From Acinetobacter sedimenti (GTDB taxonomy: Bacteria > Pseudomonadota > Gammaproteobacteria > Pseudomonadales > Moraxellaceae), in contig NZ_JAKUML010000004.1 of NCBI RefSeq assembly GCF_022601685.1, positions 124,001-188,000 on the forward strand: DNA of 64,000 bases. Reading direction: 5' to 3'. The translations under genes were made by a program, and so were the position numbers. Below the pieces are notes generated by a model. That model saw nothing but the letters and a program-made list of their open reading frames with translations. It made no database searches and was not told where the DNA came from. Of this stretch, positions 1-9,905 are shown one piece after another (positions within the stretch are counted from its first letter, which is position 1; each line of letters opens with the position of its first letter).

Positions 1-475
1 CCTCAACATCTGCCCAATCAAAATTCAGCGTGGCCGCATACTGTTGAATATTCTGAGCTTGATCAATACTTGCACCTACTTTTACTTTCTCTAATCGACT
101 GATAGGCTTTTGCTGCTGTTGCTTTTCTTGTGCCTTAATCTGTTGCCAAATCTGATTGACACCATCCTCATCCAAATTTTGAAAATTCGGATCAAAGACA
201 TGCGGATGACGGCGAATCAATTTTTCTTTCAATGTATCAACCACATCTTGAAAATCAAATGCACCCTGCTCTGCGTACATTTGCGATTGAAACACCACTT
301 GCAACAGTAAATCACCTAGCTCTTCTTTGACGTGCTCCACATCCCCTGAGCGAACAGCAGCATCGACCTCATAAGCTTCTTCAATGGCATATTTCGTCAG
401 ACTTTCAGGCGTTTGTTTCTGATCCCACGGACATTCTCGCCTGAGTGTTTGCATCAATTCTAATAAATCTTGCAT
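1..475 (-). CDS. mazG: MazG nucleoside triphosphate pyrophosphohydrolase, C-terminal part cut by window edge
   Basis: MazG hydrolyses nucleoside triphosphates to monophosphates and pyrophosphate in the cytoplasm and can lower ppGpp or clear damaged nucleotides. The visible 158 codons start MQDLLELMQTLRRECPWDQKQ and contain the family's metal-binding glutamates in an EEAYE motif and a KEELGDLLLQ motif, the EExxE/ExxD pattern that defines the fold. The start ATG is at 473-475 on the minus strand. The gene runs off the left edge, so only the N-terminal MazG domain and the beginning of the linker can be seen; full-length relatives are about 260-280 residues. The SDR gene to its right is divergent. 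Confidence 0.9.
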   Translation of the reverse strand, partial: MQDLLELMQTLRRECPWDQKQTPESLTKYAIEEAYEVDAAVRSGDVEHVKEELGDLLLQVVFQSQMYAEQGAFDFQDVVDTLKEKLIRRHPHVFDPNFQNLDEDGVNQIWQQIKAQEKQQQQKPISRLEKVKVGASIDQAQNIQQYAATLNFDWADVE

Positions 476-643
476 TTTTCTCTAACACCATCTCTAATTT
501 TTTTGGTCTTTTGGGGATTCTACTTTACGTCAATTCTGCCCAACTTAAATTGTGATTTTGACATTGTTTCCACATCATCTTCTATGCTAAAACGATCCTA
601 ACAATCAATGACATTGACTATTATCAAGACGGATCATCATATC

Positions 644-1414
644 ATGGCAAAACGGATTTTTATTTCAGGTGCCGCTCAAGGCATAGGTGCAGCTATTGCC
701 ACATTTTTCCATCAAAACAAATGGATTGTTGGCATTTATGATCTTGATCAAGTAAAAGCACAAGCCCTAGCTCAATCGCTCGGCGATGGCGCTTTTGCAG
801 GTGAGCTCAATGTCATTGACTATGCTTCTTGGCAAAATGCTTTGGCTGACTTCGTCAAGCATAGCGGTGGGCTTGATATTTTGGTGAATAATGCAGGGAT
901 CTTATATTCTGGTGCATTTGAAGATACACCAATCGAGGCACATCACCGTACAGTCGATGTCAATGTCAAAGGCGTGCTGAACGGCTGTCATGCTGCACTC
1001 CCATATCTCAAACATGCAAAAAATGCTCGAGTGATTAATCTGTCTTCAGCTTCAGCGATCTACGGACAAGCAGATTTAGCATCCTATTCAAGCAGTAAAT
1101 TTGCTGTCCGTGGTATTACCGAAGGGTTGGATATCGAATGGCGCAAACACGGCATTCGTGTTTTTGATGTGATGCCTCTATTTGTACAGACCGATATGGT
1201 GACTGACATGGATGCAGGATCTATCAAAAATATGGGCGTCAACTTGCAACCGAATGATATTGCCAAAGCCGTGTGGAAACTCGCAACAGGACATACATTG
1301 CTTAAAAATACCCATCACCCAATTGGCACTTCGACCAAATGGATGTACCGTTTAAGTGCGATGAGTCCACAACTGATCAATCGACTGAGCAATATTTATC
1401 TCACTCGTAGATAA
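644..1414 (+). CDS. SDR family NAD(P)-dependent oxidoreductase
   Basis: A classical short-chain dehydrogenase of 256 residues. The Rossmann glycine motif GAAQGIG lies near the N-terminus, the NNAG motif near residue 84, and the catalytic Ser, Tyr and Lys are seen in SSASAIYG and YSSSK. The substrate cannot be told from sequence. I chose the ATG at 644, giving MAKRIF directly before the first beta strand, over the in-frame ATG at 608, which would add 12 residues that look nothing like a Rossmann start. Neither has a strong ribosome binding site. It stands alone between the divergent mazG and a convergent amidotransferase. Confidence 0.85.
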   Translation: MAKRIFISGAAQGIGAAIATFFHQNKWIVGIYDLDQVKAQALAQSLGDGAFAGELNVIDYASWQNALADFVKHSGGLDILVNNAGILYSGAFEDTPIEAHHRTVDVNVKGVLNGCHAALPYLKHAKNARVINLSSASAIYGQADLASYSSSKFAVRGITEGLDIEWRKHGIRVFDVMPLFVQTDMVTDMDAGSIKNMGVNLQPNDIAKAVWKLATGHTLLKNTHHPIGTSTKWMYRLSAMSPQLINRLSNIYLTRR

Positions 1415-1459
1415 GTAAAATATTGAAAATTTGGCGTGCTTTTACTTTGGTATTTTGAG

Positions 1460-2197
1460 TCACTGTAAAAGCACATCAAATTCCTCAAGCCATTCCCTTA
1501 ACAGTTTTTCACCCGCTTGCGCTAATGTCGCACCAAATCGTTGATTATCTGCACGTAGCTTTGGAATATCAATTTTGGCGTGATTGAGCTCACTACAATG
1601 CCCAATTAACCATTGCTCAAAACGGTTTGTATCCGCTTCAGGGTGAAATTGCATCGCTAAAATATGTTTACCCATCGCAAAGGCTTGATGCGGATAATGC
1701 TCAGAACTTGCCAAAAGTGTGGCACTTTTTGGTAAATCAAAAGTATCACCATGCCAGTGTAATACATTCACATCGTGTAAGTGTTTGAGTGGACTTTCAA
1801 AACCTTGCTCACTGAGTTGTAAAGTAGACCAACCGATTTCTTTGACATGCCCTGCATAGACCTTAGCACCACTTGCCACAACCAACAATTGTGCGCCCAA
1901 ACAAATGCCTAATGTGGACAATTGATTTTGAATACGATATTTCAGCCCATCAATCTCTTGCTGTAAGTATGGATAAATATCCGTTTCATAGACACCGATA
2001 GGACCACCTAATACCACTAGAATGGAATCATCCGTATAAATCGTTTTCGGAATATCTACACCTGCATGATAATAATGAATCTCAAAACCTTGCGACTGAA
2101 ACACCTTGCCAAAACTGCCCAAATCTTCAAAAGCAAGATGTTGGATCACGTTGATATATTTTTTGCTTTCCATCATTTTATTCACAGCATCACTCAC
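1460..2197 (-). CDS. Class I glutamine amidotransferase-like protein
   Basis: A 245-residue stand-alone glutaminase-type domain related to the GuaA N-terminal half. The nucleophile cysteine is in GICLGAQL and the second catalytic pair, His and Glu, is in MQFHPEAD; an oxyanion-loop motif VLGGPIGVYE precedes them. Such free-standing proteins are often annotated as GMP synthase-like but lack the ATP pyrophosphatase half, so the acceptor of the ammonia, if any, is unknown; some relatives are gamma-glutamyl hydrolases. The methyltransferase gene ends about 16 bases upstream on the same strand, so the two are probably cotranscribed. Confidence 0.82.
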   Translation of the reverse strand: MSDAVNKMMESKKYINVIQHLAFEDLGSFGKVFQSQGFEIHYYHAGVDIPKTIYTDDSILVVLGGPIGVYETDIYPYLQQEIDGLKYRIQNQLSTLGICLGAQLLVVASGAKVYAGHVKEIGWSTLQLSEQGFESPLKHLHDVNVLHWHGDTFDLPKSATLLASSEHYPHQAFAMGKHILAMQFHPEADTNRFEQWLIGHCSELNHAKIDIPKLRADNQRFGATLAQAGEKLLREWLEEFDVLLQ

Positions 2198-2213
2198 AAA
2201 CTATTTTTTAGGG

Positions 2214-2861
2214 CTAAATTTTCTGCGCCAACCACACGGTATGCCCTGCACAATCAGCATCGTTAGCGACCATCTCTAGGACTAGAAAGTCGTGTTGCGC
2301 CAACAATTCACGATACTCATCAGGCGACAAACTCGCATGGTATAAGGTTTCGCCAAACATTTCCCCAATCGCTTCACCCTCACTAGGACCAGAAGTAAAC
2401 ATTAACATCGTGCCGATTTTGGAAAATTGCTGAAACTGGGTAAACATCTGCCGTTGATCATCCGCAGTCAGATGAAAAAAACTATCCCATGCCAAGATAC
2501 CATCGAAAATAGAATCCGTGTTGTGACTAACATTTTCATTAAGCTGAACATTTCTCATATCGCCAAGAATCCAGCGATGATTCGGATAATTCTCCATCGG
2601 AAAATTTTGCTGTGCCATTTCCAACATCACTTCGGAACTATCCACACCAGTGATTTCACAACCTTTTTCGCTTAAATAACGTGCAATCGGCACACCTGAA
2701 CCACAGCCTAAATCCAATACTTTTGCATTGCTCGGCAGTTTTTCACAAAAACGATCCAACCAAGACTGCTCATACAAATATTCGCCTCGCAGCTCAGTCC
2801 ACGCTCGTCCGTATTTGCGGTAAATGTCGATGATATTTTTTGCAAGATGTTGATTGCTCAT
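2214..2861 (-). CDS. Class I SAM-dependent methyltransferase
   Basis: A 215-residue protein with the S-adenosylmethionine-binding motif I in VLDLGCGSGVPIARYL (about residues 45-60), an acidic residue at the end of the second strand in ITGVDSSEVML, and a motif resembling post-I in WILGDMRN. It has the Methyltransf_11/25 fold; the acceptor molecule is not deducible. It lies first in a likely two-gene unit with the glutamine amidotransferase and is divergent from the fumarase gene. Confidence 0.82.
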   Translation of the reverse strand: MSNQHLAKNIIDIYRKYGRAWTELRGEYLYEQSWLDRFCEKLPSNAKVLDLGCGSGVPIARYLSEKGCEITGVDSSEVMLEMAQQNFPMENYPNHRWILGDMRNVQLNENVSHNTDSIFDGILAWDSFFHLTADDQRQMFTQFQQFSKIGTMLMFTSGPSEGEAIGEMFGETLYHASLSPDEYRELLAQHDFLVLEMVANDADCAGHTVWLAQKI

Positions 2862-3054
2862 ACAGTTTCATCAATTTCTTTAAATAGCTGATTACAGCGT
2901 ATTGTGCCACTCATGACTATATCGGCTATTTTATTAAACGTTTTTCATTAATATACGCCGACCTTTAGCGCAGTTCACCCATTTTTTCACCACAAGGCGG
3001 TGAATTTCTCGTATAATTTCCCCCGCTAGCTACCTGCCCGCAAAAGAGATTTAT

Positions 3055-4578
3055 ATGACGACCATTATCAAACAAGATGACTTGATCACTTCGGTCAAGG
3101 ATGCCCTGCAATTTATTTCTTACTATCATCCCCAAGATTTTATCCAAGCCATGAGCCGTGCTTATGACCGTGAACAAAACCAAGCGGCAAAAGATGCGAT
3201 TGCGCAAATCTTGATTAACTCTCGTATGTGCGCAGAAGGTCATCGCCCAATCTGTCAGGATACTGGTATTGTTAATGTCTTTTTAGAAGTTGGTTTGGAT
3301 GTCAAATTTGACTTGACTATGAGCCTAGACGACGCGGTGAATGAAGGCGTGCGTCAAGGTTATTTAGAAAATACCAACGTACTTCGTGCATCTGTTTTGG
3401 CTGATCCTGCATTTGGTCGTAAAAATACCAAAGACAATACGCCTGCGGTGATTCACTACAAACTCGTCCCAGGCAATACCGTTGATATTACTGTGGCTGC
3501 CAAAGGTGGCGGTTCGGAAAATAAATCAAAACTGGCGATGCTCAATCCATCTGACTCAATCGTCGATTGGGTATTGAAAACTGTCCCAACAATGGGCGCA
3601 GGTTGGTGTCCGCCGGGTATGCTCGGTATCGGTATCGGCGGTACAGCAGAAAAAGCTATGATGCTCGCCAAAGAATCGTTGATGGAAGAAATCAACATGG
3701 ACGAGCTACTGCGCCGTGGCCCTCAGAACAACATCGAAGAACTTCGTATTGAAATCTTTGAAAAAGTAAACGCACTCGGTATTGGTGCACAAGGTCTAGG
3801 TGGATTGACCACTGTCCTCGACATTAAAATCAAAGATTATCCATGTCATGCCGCAGGCAAACCAGTCGGTATGATTCCAAACTGTGCAGCGACTCGTCAT
3901 GCACATTTCACTTTGGATGGTTCTGGCCCTGCACATATCCAAGCGCCAAAACTTGAAGACTATCCTGAAGTGACTTGGGATACCTCAACCTCGAAGCGTG
4001 TCAACTTGGATACCATTACCCAAGAAGAAATGAATGCGTGGCAACCGGGTGATACATTATTGCTCAATGGTACGATTTATACAGGTCGCGATGCAGCGCA
4101 CAAACGCATGGTTGATATGCTGAATAAAGGCGAAGAACTCCCTGTAGACCTCAAAGGTAAATTTATTTACTACGTTGGCCCTGTCGATCCTGTACGTGAT
4201 GAAGTGGTCGGTCCTGCAGGTCCTACGACTGCAACTCGTATGGATAAGTTTACTCGTCAAGTGCTTGAAGCAACTGGTTTGTTCGGCATGATTGGTAAAG
4301 CGGATCGTGGTCCTACCGCAGTGGAAGCAATCAAAGACAACCAAGCGACTTACTTGATGGCAGTTGGCGGTGCGGCGTATCTCGTGTCTAAAGCGATTCG
4401 TGAAGCAGAAGTCGTTGCCTTTGCTGATCTTGGTATGGAAGCCATCTATAAGTTTGTGGTGGAAGATATGCCTGTATCTGTGGCGGTGGATGTCAACGGT
4501 ACATCGGTACATGCGACAGCACCGAAAATCTGGCAAGCGAAAATTGGAAAAATTCCAGTGGTGGATGCAGCGAACTAA
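3055..4578 (+). CDS. fumA: Class I (iron-sulfur) fumarate hydratase
   Basis: Interconverts fumarate and malate in the citric acid cycle using a labile 4Fe-4S cluster. The 507-residue protein has the N-terminal alpha domain with MCAEGHRPICQDTG, the GAGWCPPGMLGIGIGGT segment, and the C-terminal Fe-S hydratase beta domain with YVGPVDPVRDEVVGPAGPTTATRMD and GMIGKADRG. Conserved cysteines in the CAEGH, CHAAGKP and nearby segments are consistent with cluster binding. Length fits the two-domain class I enzymes. A TATAAT-like box at 3012-3017 precedes the ATG by about 40 bases, and a strong intrinsic terminator follows at 4605-4631, so it is probably a single-gene unit. Confidence 0.93.
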   Translation: MTTIIKQDDLITSVKDALQFISYYHPQDFIQAMSRAYDREQNQAAKDAIAQILINSRMCAEGHRPICQDTGIVNVFLEVGLDVKFDLTMSLDDAVNEGVRQGYLENTNVLRASVLADPAFGRKNTKDNTPAVIHYKLVPGNTVDITVAAKGGGSENKSKLAMLNPSDSIVDWVLKTVPTMGAGWCPPGMLGIGIGGTAEKAMMLAKESLMEEINMDELLRRGPQNNIEELRIEIFEKVNALGIGAQGLGGLTTVLDIKIKDYPCHAAGKPVGMIPNCAATRHAHFTLDGSGPAHIQAPKLEDYPEVTWDTSTSKRVNLDTITQEEMNAWQPGDTLLLNGTIYTGRDAAHKRMVDMLNKGEELPVDLKGKFIYYVGPVDPVRDEVVGPAGPTTATRMDKFTRQVLEATGLFGMIGKADRGPTAVEAIKDNQATYLMAVGGAAYLVSKAIREAEVVAFADLGMEAIYKFVVEDMPVSVAVDVNGTSVHATAPKIWQAKIGKIPVVDAAN

Positions 4579-4604
4579 TTAGTTCAAGCCATTTGGAACA
4601 TCAT

Positions 4605-4631
4605 AAAGCACGACTTCGGTTGTGCTTTTTT
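4605..4631 (+). terminator. Intrinsic terminator after fumarase
   Basis: A 10-bp stem AAAGCACGAC/GTTGTGCTTT with one G-T pair closes a TTCG tetraloop and runs into a T tract. Confidence 0.85.
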
Positions 4632-4841
4632 ATTCTCCTTAGATGCTCAAATGACAACGAATCCAAAAATGTTAAGTTACGAGAACGGATAAAAAACAGC
4701 ATAAAAATGAGATTAATGGATGAAATCACCGCTTATCAGCTTATTTAGGTCACATCTCTAGAAAATAATTGTACTTTGATCACATTATGCTATGTTGGAA
4801 TTCATAGCAATTGCTTTTGAATCTCGAAGAAGGAACAGGTC

Positions 4842-5369
4842 ATGCTGGGAATTAAGCCTCTAAATTTTGTCTTATTACTCACAAGTGTATTCATTACACC
4901 TACGGCAATTGCCACTCCTGCAAAAGCAAGCTCTGTAGAACATCTACTACAGCTTTCAGAAGTAGATGTTGTCATTCAAAGCACTTTGGCTGAATTACAC
5001 CCTCATTTTGAAGCAGAATCAGAAAGTATTATTTTGAGAATAACAGGCAGTGATCAACTTGATGCACAGCAACTCATTGCATCACAAGAGATCGCTCAAT
5101 TGCTTTTTGATACCACTAAGCAGATCATGACTCAGCCTCAAGTGAAGCTCAAAATCAAAGACATTATGCAAACCGTCTATACTGAGGAAGAAGTGCAGGC
5201 TTATATCAAGTTCTTGAGTACGCCTGAAGGCCAATCTATCAATCGAAAAGAAACAGAAATCGTCAATCAAATGCAAAACTACTTTCAGAGCCTCGCAGAA
5301 AATAGCTTCCATACAGCGAACTTTGAACAGAAGCTTGAAGGTGTCGTGACACGGTTAATGCAACCATAA
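4842..5369 (+). CDS. Exported DUF2059-family protein
   Basis: A 175-residue protein with a hydrophobic N-terminal signal sequence ending near AIATPAKA, followed by a helical domain with the pattern typical of DUF2059 proteins: VYTEEEVQAYIKFLSTPEGQSI about two thirds along, then a long amphipathic C-terminal helix. Function is unknown; members are periplasmic or loosely envelope-associated. A GGAACAGG stretch just upstream of the ATG serves as a ribosome binding site. The gene is transcribed alone, convergent with the lipoprotein gene, and shares a bidirectional terminator with it. Confidence 0.75.
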   Translation: MLGIKPLNFVLLLTSVFITPTAIATPAKASSVEHLLQLSEVDVVIQSTLAELHPHFEAESESIILRITGSDQLDAQQLIASQEIAQLLFDTTKQIMTQPQVKLKIKDIMQTVYTEEEVQAYIKFLSTPEGQSINRKETEIVNQMQNYFQSLAENSFHTANFEQKLEGVVTRLMQP

Positions 5370-5413
5370 GCCATATCACCCATAAGCTAGACCACTCTAA
5401 TCATTACATTGAC

Positions 5414-5439
5414 AAAAAAGACGCCTCGGCGTCTTTTTT
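5414..5439. terminator. Bidirectional terminator between convergent genes
   Basis: Perfect 12-bp arms AAAAAAGACGCC and GGCGTCTTTTTT around a TC loop give U tracts on both strands, suited to end the DUF2059 gene and the lipoprotein gene. Confidence 0.9.
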
Positions 5440-5467
5440 ATCTTCTATAACTTTTAGACTCTAGAGC

Positions 5468-6253
5468 TTACCAAGTCAGCGGATTCCATATCTTAAATGG
5501 CTTACGCAATACGAGGCGTTCTTTGTCAGAGAGCTCATCCTCATCCACTTTTTGATATTGACCTTGATGAATATTGCCCGCTAACGCTACAGGCTCAATA
5601 TCATCATATTTGACAAAACTAATTCCTGGGGATTTCAGCTGTGTTTCCATGATTTCACGCAAACCAAGTTGCTCTGACATCAGATAAAATGGTTTTTTAT
5701 AGCTACCACCTGTACGGAAACCTTGCTCTTCATATTTAATATAATAAGTCTGCCCTGCCTCTACATCAAAGTCGAGCAACTTCGGTTTTTGAAAATGCAT
5801 ATTCATTAGAGGATGACTTGAACTGAGGCGATAGCTTCCAGCAGGGAGTTCAACCCAATAATAGTGGTTATTAATCAAGCTTGGAATACGTTTTCCATTT
5901 AAGAAAAAGTTTGGCGCTGCAATTTCTTGTCTATTCCACTGCGTATATGGTCGATACAAATAGACCATTGCTGCTTCAGGATGGCGAATATTGACAGGCT
6001 GAAAGCTTTGACCCGGCGTCTGATTGACCCACGCACCCAATGAAAATCCACCAACATGGTATTGCTCAAGCAAACCTGGCTCTTTACTCAAATCCACATC
6101 GGGTAAAGTTGAATTATTTGGGGCTTTGTCAGTGGTTACTTCTTCCTTATGGTTTTTATGCCACAACTTATTCCACAGCGACGAATGCTCTTTCCCCGTT
6201 GATGCACATCCCACCAACGTGGAGGCACTGATGACAATCCATAGATAACGCAT
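5468..6253 (-). CDS. Outer-envelope lipoprotein, DUF2846-like
   Basis: A 261-residue protein with a lipoprotein signal peptide whose lipobox LVGC puts the lipidated cysteine at residue 16. After a short polar linker the body has beta-rich sequence including MVYLYRPYTQWN, FFLNGKRIPSLINNHYYWVELPAG and LDFDVEAGQTYYIKYEEQG, the pattern of DUF2846 proteins in which a carried molecule or cap is unknown. It is monocistronic by spacing. The assignment to DUF2846 is from motif memory; lipoprotein nature is directly visible. Confidence 0.75.
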   Translation of the reverse strand: MRYLWIVISASTLVGCASTGKEHSSLWNKLWHKNHKEEVTTDKAPNNSTLPDVDLSKEPGLLEQYHVGGFSLGAWVNQTPGQSFQPVNIRHPEAAMVYLYRPYTQWNRQEIAAPNFFLNGKRIPSLINNHYYWVELPAGSYRLSSSHPLMNMHFQKPKLLDFDVEAGQTYYIKYEEQGFRTGGSYKKPFYLMSEQLGLREIMETQLKSPGISFVKYDDIEPVALAGNIHQGQYQKVDEDELSDKERLVLRKPFKIWNPLTW

Positions 6254-6370
6254 GACTTCCCTCTAGCGTGCTTTTCTTTTTTTAATCTTAAATGGCTTTT
6301 TAAATTTGCCACGACACCAACATCAATGTGGTTGTTGCAAGCTTAACATTTCGAGTTTATTTTGCAAATA

Positions 6371-6399
6371 AAAAACGCATGAATGGATCATGCGTTTTT
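6371..6399 (-). terminator. Intrinsic terminator after clpX
   Basis: Twelve-base arms AAAAACGCATGA/TCATGCGTTTTT around ATGGA lie about 27 bases past the clpX stop codon. Confidence 0.85.
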
Positions 6400-6425
6400 C
6401 AAACTTCAATTTAAATCGTAGAGCA

Positions 6426-7739
6426 TTAAGCTGATCGCTGATCGTTAACTACTTTCAAATCAACTGCCTTATCTGCTTCGCTCTGTGCTGCTTTTGGCAA
6501 GCGCTGTTTGTCAAGAACTGGCTTAGCATGATCACGAATCACCTCTTCGGTCACCGTGACTGTACCAATGTCTTTGCTACTTGGTAGATCGTACATGGTA
6601 TCAAGCAAAACATTTTCTAGGATCGAACGCAGACCACGTGCACCTGTTTTACGCTCTAATGCTTTCTTCGCAACAGCACGTAATGCTTGATCTTCAAACA
6701 CCAAATCAACATCTTCCATCTCGAATAAATATTGATACTGACGGGTGAGTGCATTTTTTGGTTCTGTGAGAATTTGCATGAGTGCAGCTTCATCAAGCTC
6801 TTCCAAAGTCGCAATGACAGGCAAACGACCAATAAACTCTGGAATCAAACCAAACTTGATCAAATCCTCTGGTTCAACTTCACGGAATAATTCGCCAAGC
6901 TTTTTCACTTCGTCCTTTTTCTTCACTTCTGCCGTGAAGCCAATACCACCTTTTTCATGGCGTTGTTGAACGATCTTATCTAAGCCAGCGAATGCACCAC
7001 CACAGATAAACAAGATATTCGACGTATCGACTTGGATAAACTCTTGCTGTGGATGCTTACGCCCACCTTGAGGTGGAATCGAAGCCACTGTACCTTCGAT
7101 CATTTTTAACAAAGCTTGCTGTACGCCCTCACCCGATACATCACGAGTAATGGATGGATTTTCAGACTTACGGGTAATCTTGTCGATTTCATCAATGTAG
7201 ATAATGCCTTTTTGTGCTTTAACGACATCATAATCCGCTTTTTGCAGTAACTTTTGCACGATGTTTTCAACATCTTCACCGACATAGCCTGCTTCGGTCA
7301 ATGTCGTCGCATCTGCCATCGCAAATGGAACGTCCAATAAGCGAGCAAGCGTTTGCGCAAGCAAAGTCTTACCTGAACCTGTAGGACCAATCAACAAGAT
7401 ATTACTTTTTGACAACTCAATATCAGGTTTCGCCCCTGCTTGTTGCGTAATCTTCAAGCGCTTGTAATGGTTATATACTGCGACGGACAGTGTCTTTTTC
7501 GCCCAGTCTTGACCAATCACGTATTGATCCAAAGCCTCACGAATCTCTTGAGGTTTTGGCAATGGACGTGAAGCCCAATCACCTGACTCAACTTGTTGAC
7601 TGGTTTGCACCAAATCAAGACAGACATCGACACATTCATTACAGATATAGGCATCTTCGCCAGCAATTAACTTGCCGACTTCTGATTGCGCTTTACCGCA
7701 AAATGAACAGCTTTTTTGTCCTTTCGTTGTTTCGGACAT
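6426..7739 (-). CDS. clpX: ClpXP protease ATP-binding unfoldase ClpX
   Basis: Hexameric AAA+ unfoldase that feeds substrates, including SsrA-tagged proteins, to ClpP. The N-terminal zinc domain has four cysteines in CSFCGK and CNECVDVC; the Walker A motif is GPTGSGKT, Walker B is [10 protein letters not shown], and the ClpP-docking IGF loop is present as [10 protein letters not shown] chose the ATG at 7737-7739 (437 residues) because GGAG sits five bases upstream; an in-frame GTG two codons earlier would overlap that site. It follows clpP on the same strand after a short gap, the normal order. Confidence 0.97.
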   Translation of the reverse strand: MSETTKGQKSCSFCGKAQSEVGKLIAGEDAYICNECVDVCLDLVQTSQQVESGDWASRPLPKPQEIREALDQYVIGQDWAKKTLSVAVYNHYKRLKITQQAGAKPDIELSKSNILLIGPTGSGKTLLAQTLARLLDVPFAMADATTLTEAGYVGEDVENIVQKLLQKADYDVVKAQKGIIYIDEIDKITRKSENPSITRDVSGEGVQQALLKMIEGTVASIPPQGGRKHPQQEFIQVDTSNILFICGGAFAGLDKIVQQRHEKGGIGFTAEVKKKDEVKKLGELFREVEPEDLIKFGLIPEFIGRLPVIATLEELDEAALMQILTEPKNALTRQYQYLFEMEDVDLVFEDQALRAVAKKALERKTGARGLRSILENVLLDTMYDLPSSKDIGTVTVTEEVIRDHAKPVLDKQRLPKAAQSEADKAVDLKVVNDQRSA

Positions 7740-7766
7740 AGACACTCCAAATTCGTTCGATCAGGG

Positions 7767-8372
7767 TTATGGACGTTTGCTGAGTACTTGGTCAACAAGT
7801 CCATAGTCTTTAGCAGCTTGTGCAGTCATGAAGTTGTCACGATCTGTATCACGTGCAACAGTTTCATAGTCTTGATCACTATGTTCTGCCATCAAGCGAT
7901 TTAAACGCTCTTTAATATATAAAATTTCACGGGCATGGATTTCGATATCAGAAGCCTGACCACGAAAGCCACCCAACGGTTGGTGAATCATTACTCGAGC
8001 ATTCTCAAGGCAATAACGCTTACCCTTTGCACCTGCATTCAATAAGAATGCACCCATAGATGCCGCTTGCCCCATGCAATAGGTCACCACATCTGGTTTG
8101 ATAAATTGCATCGTATCATAGATCGCCATACCAGCTGTGACCGAGCCACCCGGTGAGTTGATATAGAGATGGATATCTTTATCAGGATTTTCCGCTTCTA
8201 AAAACAACATCTGTGCCACGATTAGATTCGCCATATTGTCCTCAACTTCACCAGTGAGGAAAATCACACGCTCTCTTAATAGACGAGAGAAAATATCGAA
8301 TGAACGTTCTCCACGTGAAGATTGTTCAACCACCATTGGAACGAGCGCATTATCAACACTTGGGACATACAT
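7767..8372 (-). CDS. clpP: ATP-dependent Clp protease proteolytic subunit
   Basis: Self-compartmentalised serine protease forming double heptamer rings; works with ClpX in the cytoplasm. The 201-residue sequence shows the nucleophile serine in [11 protein letters not shown], the histidine in MIHQPLGGF and the aspartate in the RDTDRDNFM segment. It precedes clpX with about 27 bases between them. In many gammaproteobacteria tig (trigger factor) is the gene immediately upstream; here the upstream neighbour is a DUF475 membrane protein separated by a terminator. Confidence 0.97.
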   Translation of the reverse strand: MYVPSVDNALVPMVVEQSSRGERSFDIFSRLLRERVIFLTGEVEDNMANLIVAQMLFLEAENPDKDIHLYINSPGGSVTAGMAIYDTMQFIKPDVVTYCMGQAASMGAFLLNAGAKGKRYCLENARVMIHQPLGGFRGQASDIEIHAREILYIKERLNRLMAEHSDQDYETVARDTDRDNFMTAQAAKDYGLVDQVLSKRP

Positions 8373-8722
8373 GAGAATATTATTTCCTTTAATCTTTATG
8401 TAGCGATGAATGCTGTATATGCGTCTAGATCTGCAAAATTCAAGTCATTCATGTTGTTCGAATCTTGCAATATAACTTTGAATACAGACTTCATCAAGCA
8501 CTGCCCTTTATTTCCGTGCAAAAATAATGCAGGGCTTACATTTTGATATACTTTTTCAATGTCAATTTCTGATTCCTATTTTTATCTTAGCTGTTGAATG
8601 ATGTAACAAATAGCATCTTATCTAGTCCTAAAACAAAAAGAGCACCGAAGTGCTCTTTTCTGATAAGTCAAATTGACCTAGATTCGACTGATCACGATTT
8701 GATCTAATATTAATAGCCAGTA
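8373..8722. other. Intergenic region upstream of clpP
   Basis: About 350 AT-rich bases with no credible gene. It should hold the clpP promoter on the minus strand, but I cannot pick a single convincing -35/-10 pair. The only clear element is the terminator of the DUF475 gene at its left end. Confidence 0.6.
8636..8659 (-). terminator. Intrinsic terminator after DUF475 gene
   Basis: AAAAGAGCAC/GTGCTCTTTT arms around CGAA with T tracts on both sides; placed some 60 bases beyond the stop codon. Confidence 0.8.
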
Positions 8723-9802
8723 TTAGCTACTGAGCTTGGCTTGCTCACGCTTTCTATACGCAATAGATGAGAAGACCGCCCAAACAATAAAGATGATCCC
8801 GATCAAGCCTGTCACCAACTCAGGCACATGCACACCTGTACCACTTGCGAGCATAATCACTGCCAATGCACCGATCGCATAATGCGCACCATGCTCAAGA
8901 TAGATATAAGCATCAAGCGTGCCTTTATCGACAAGATAGATGGTCATCGAACGGACAAACATCGCACCGATCGCCAGACCAAGCATGATAATCACCACAT
9001 CATTAGTGATCGCAAAAGCGCCAATCACACCATCAAAGCTAAACGAAGCATCAAGTACTTCGAGATAGATAAATCCACCCAAACCACCTTTCATGATTGC
9101 CTTGCCAACTTCAGCGTTGCCATTGCCTTCTTCACCTTTCTCAGGACTTCCTTCAAGCAGATGACCAATGACTTGTACGCCAACATAGACCACAATGCCC
9201 CAAATCCCTGCCATAATCACGACCAGTTTTTGTGTTTCAGGCACTTGCCCAGCCAAGATGATCAAAGCGATTAAGGAAATAAACACCGATACCGCAGGAA
9301 TGCTACCGAAGTGAGCGGACTTACGTTCAAGCCAATGGAACCAATGTGTATCTTTCTCATCGTCAAACATGAAATTTAAAAATACGAGAAGTAAAAACAT
9401 GCCACCAAAAGCAGCAATCTCAGCATGATGCGCCATCAGCTTTGCAGAATATTGATCAGGGTCGTTGAGGGCTAAACGTGCTACTTCCATCATACTCATG
9501 TCCGCAGTAACGCCAACGATAAGTAGTGGGAAAACCAGTCGCATACCGAACACAGCAATCAAAATACCAACGGTTAGGAATAGCATTTTCCAAAATGGAT
9601 CCCAACCCTTGAGCACAGAGGCATTGACCACCGCATTATCAAAAGAAAGAGAAACTTCCATCACCGCAAGAATCGCTGTGATCGCCAACGCCTTGAGCAT
9701 GGTTTGTACACCTGCTTCTGCACCGTGGGTATATCCCCAATAGGCTGAAATCGCTAAGCAGATGATGGTAAAAATAATTGAAAAACGAAAATGTTTAAGC
9801 AT
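8723..9802 (-). CDS. DUF475 (TerC-related) integral membrane protein
   Basis: A 359-residue polytopic inner-membrane protein with roughly nine hydrophobic segments. Motifs include AVMEVSLSFDNAVVNASVLKG and LEVLDASFSFDGVIGAFAI, paired acidic/asparagine segments (SFDNA and SFDGV) shared with the TerC/Alx superfamily of metal-linked transporters. A cytoplasmic loop with charged residues HLLEGSPEKGEEGNGN separates the two halves. TerC relatives are tied to tellurite resistance or manganese export, but the substrate of the DUF475 branch is not established. It looks monocistronic. Confidence 0.85.
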   Translation of the reverse strand: MLKHFRFSIIFTIICLAISAYWGYTHGAEAGVQTMLKALAITAILAVMEVSLSFDNAVVNASVLKGWDPFWKMLFLTVGILIAVFGMRLVFPLLIVGVTADMSMMEVARLALNDPDQYSAKLMAHHAEIAAFGGMFLLLVFLNFMFDDEKDTHWFHWLERKSAHFGSIPAVSVFISLIALIILAGQVPETQKLVVIMAGIWGIVVYVGVQVIGHLLEGSPEKGEEGNGNAEVGKAIMKGGLGGFIYLEVLDASFSFDGVIGAFAITNDVVIIMLGLAIGAMFVRSMTIYLVDKGTLDAYIYLEHGAHYAIGALAVIMLASGTGVHVPELVTGLIGIIFIVWAVFSSIAYRKREQAKLSS

Positions 9803-9905
9803 ATTGTTTGCCTACAAACAATTCTAAGAAAATTGCCTGCATCATACACTACTACTACTTTTTTTAAATCTACTGACTCAAACTTCGTCTATAAAATTGT
9901 GCAAA

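Noticed and set aside
110..310. 66-residue plus-strand frame
   Set aside because: Antisense to mazG, whose motifs are clear.
4057..4536. 159-residue frame antisense to fumarase
   Set aside because: Lies wholly within the fumarase coding region; His- and Arg-rich composition is typical of a shadow frame.
8828..9274. 148-residue frame on the plus strand
   Set aside because: Antisense to the DUF475 membrane protein, no start context and no recognisable domain.
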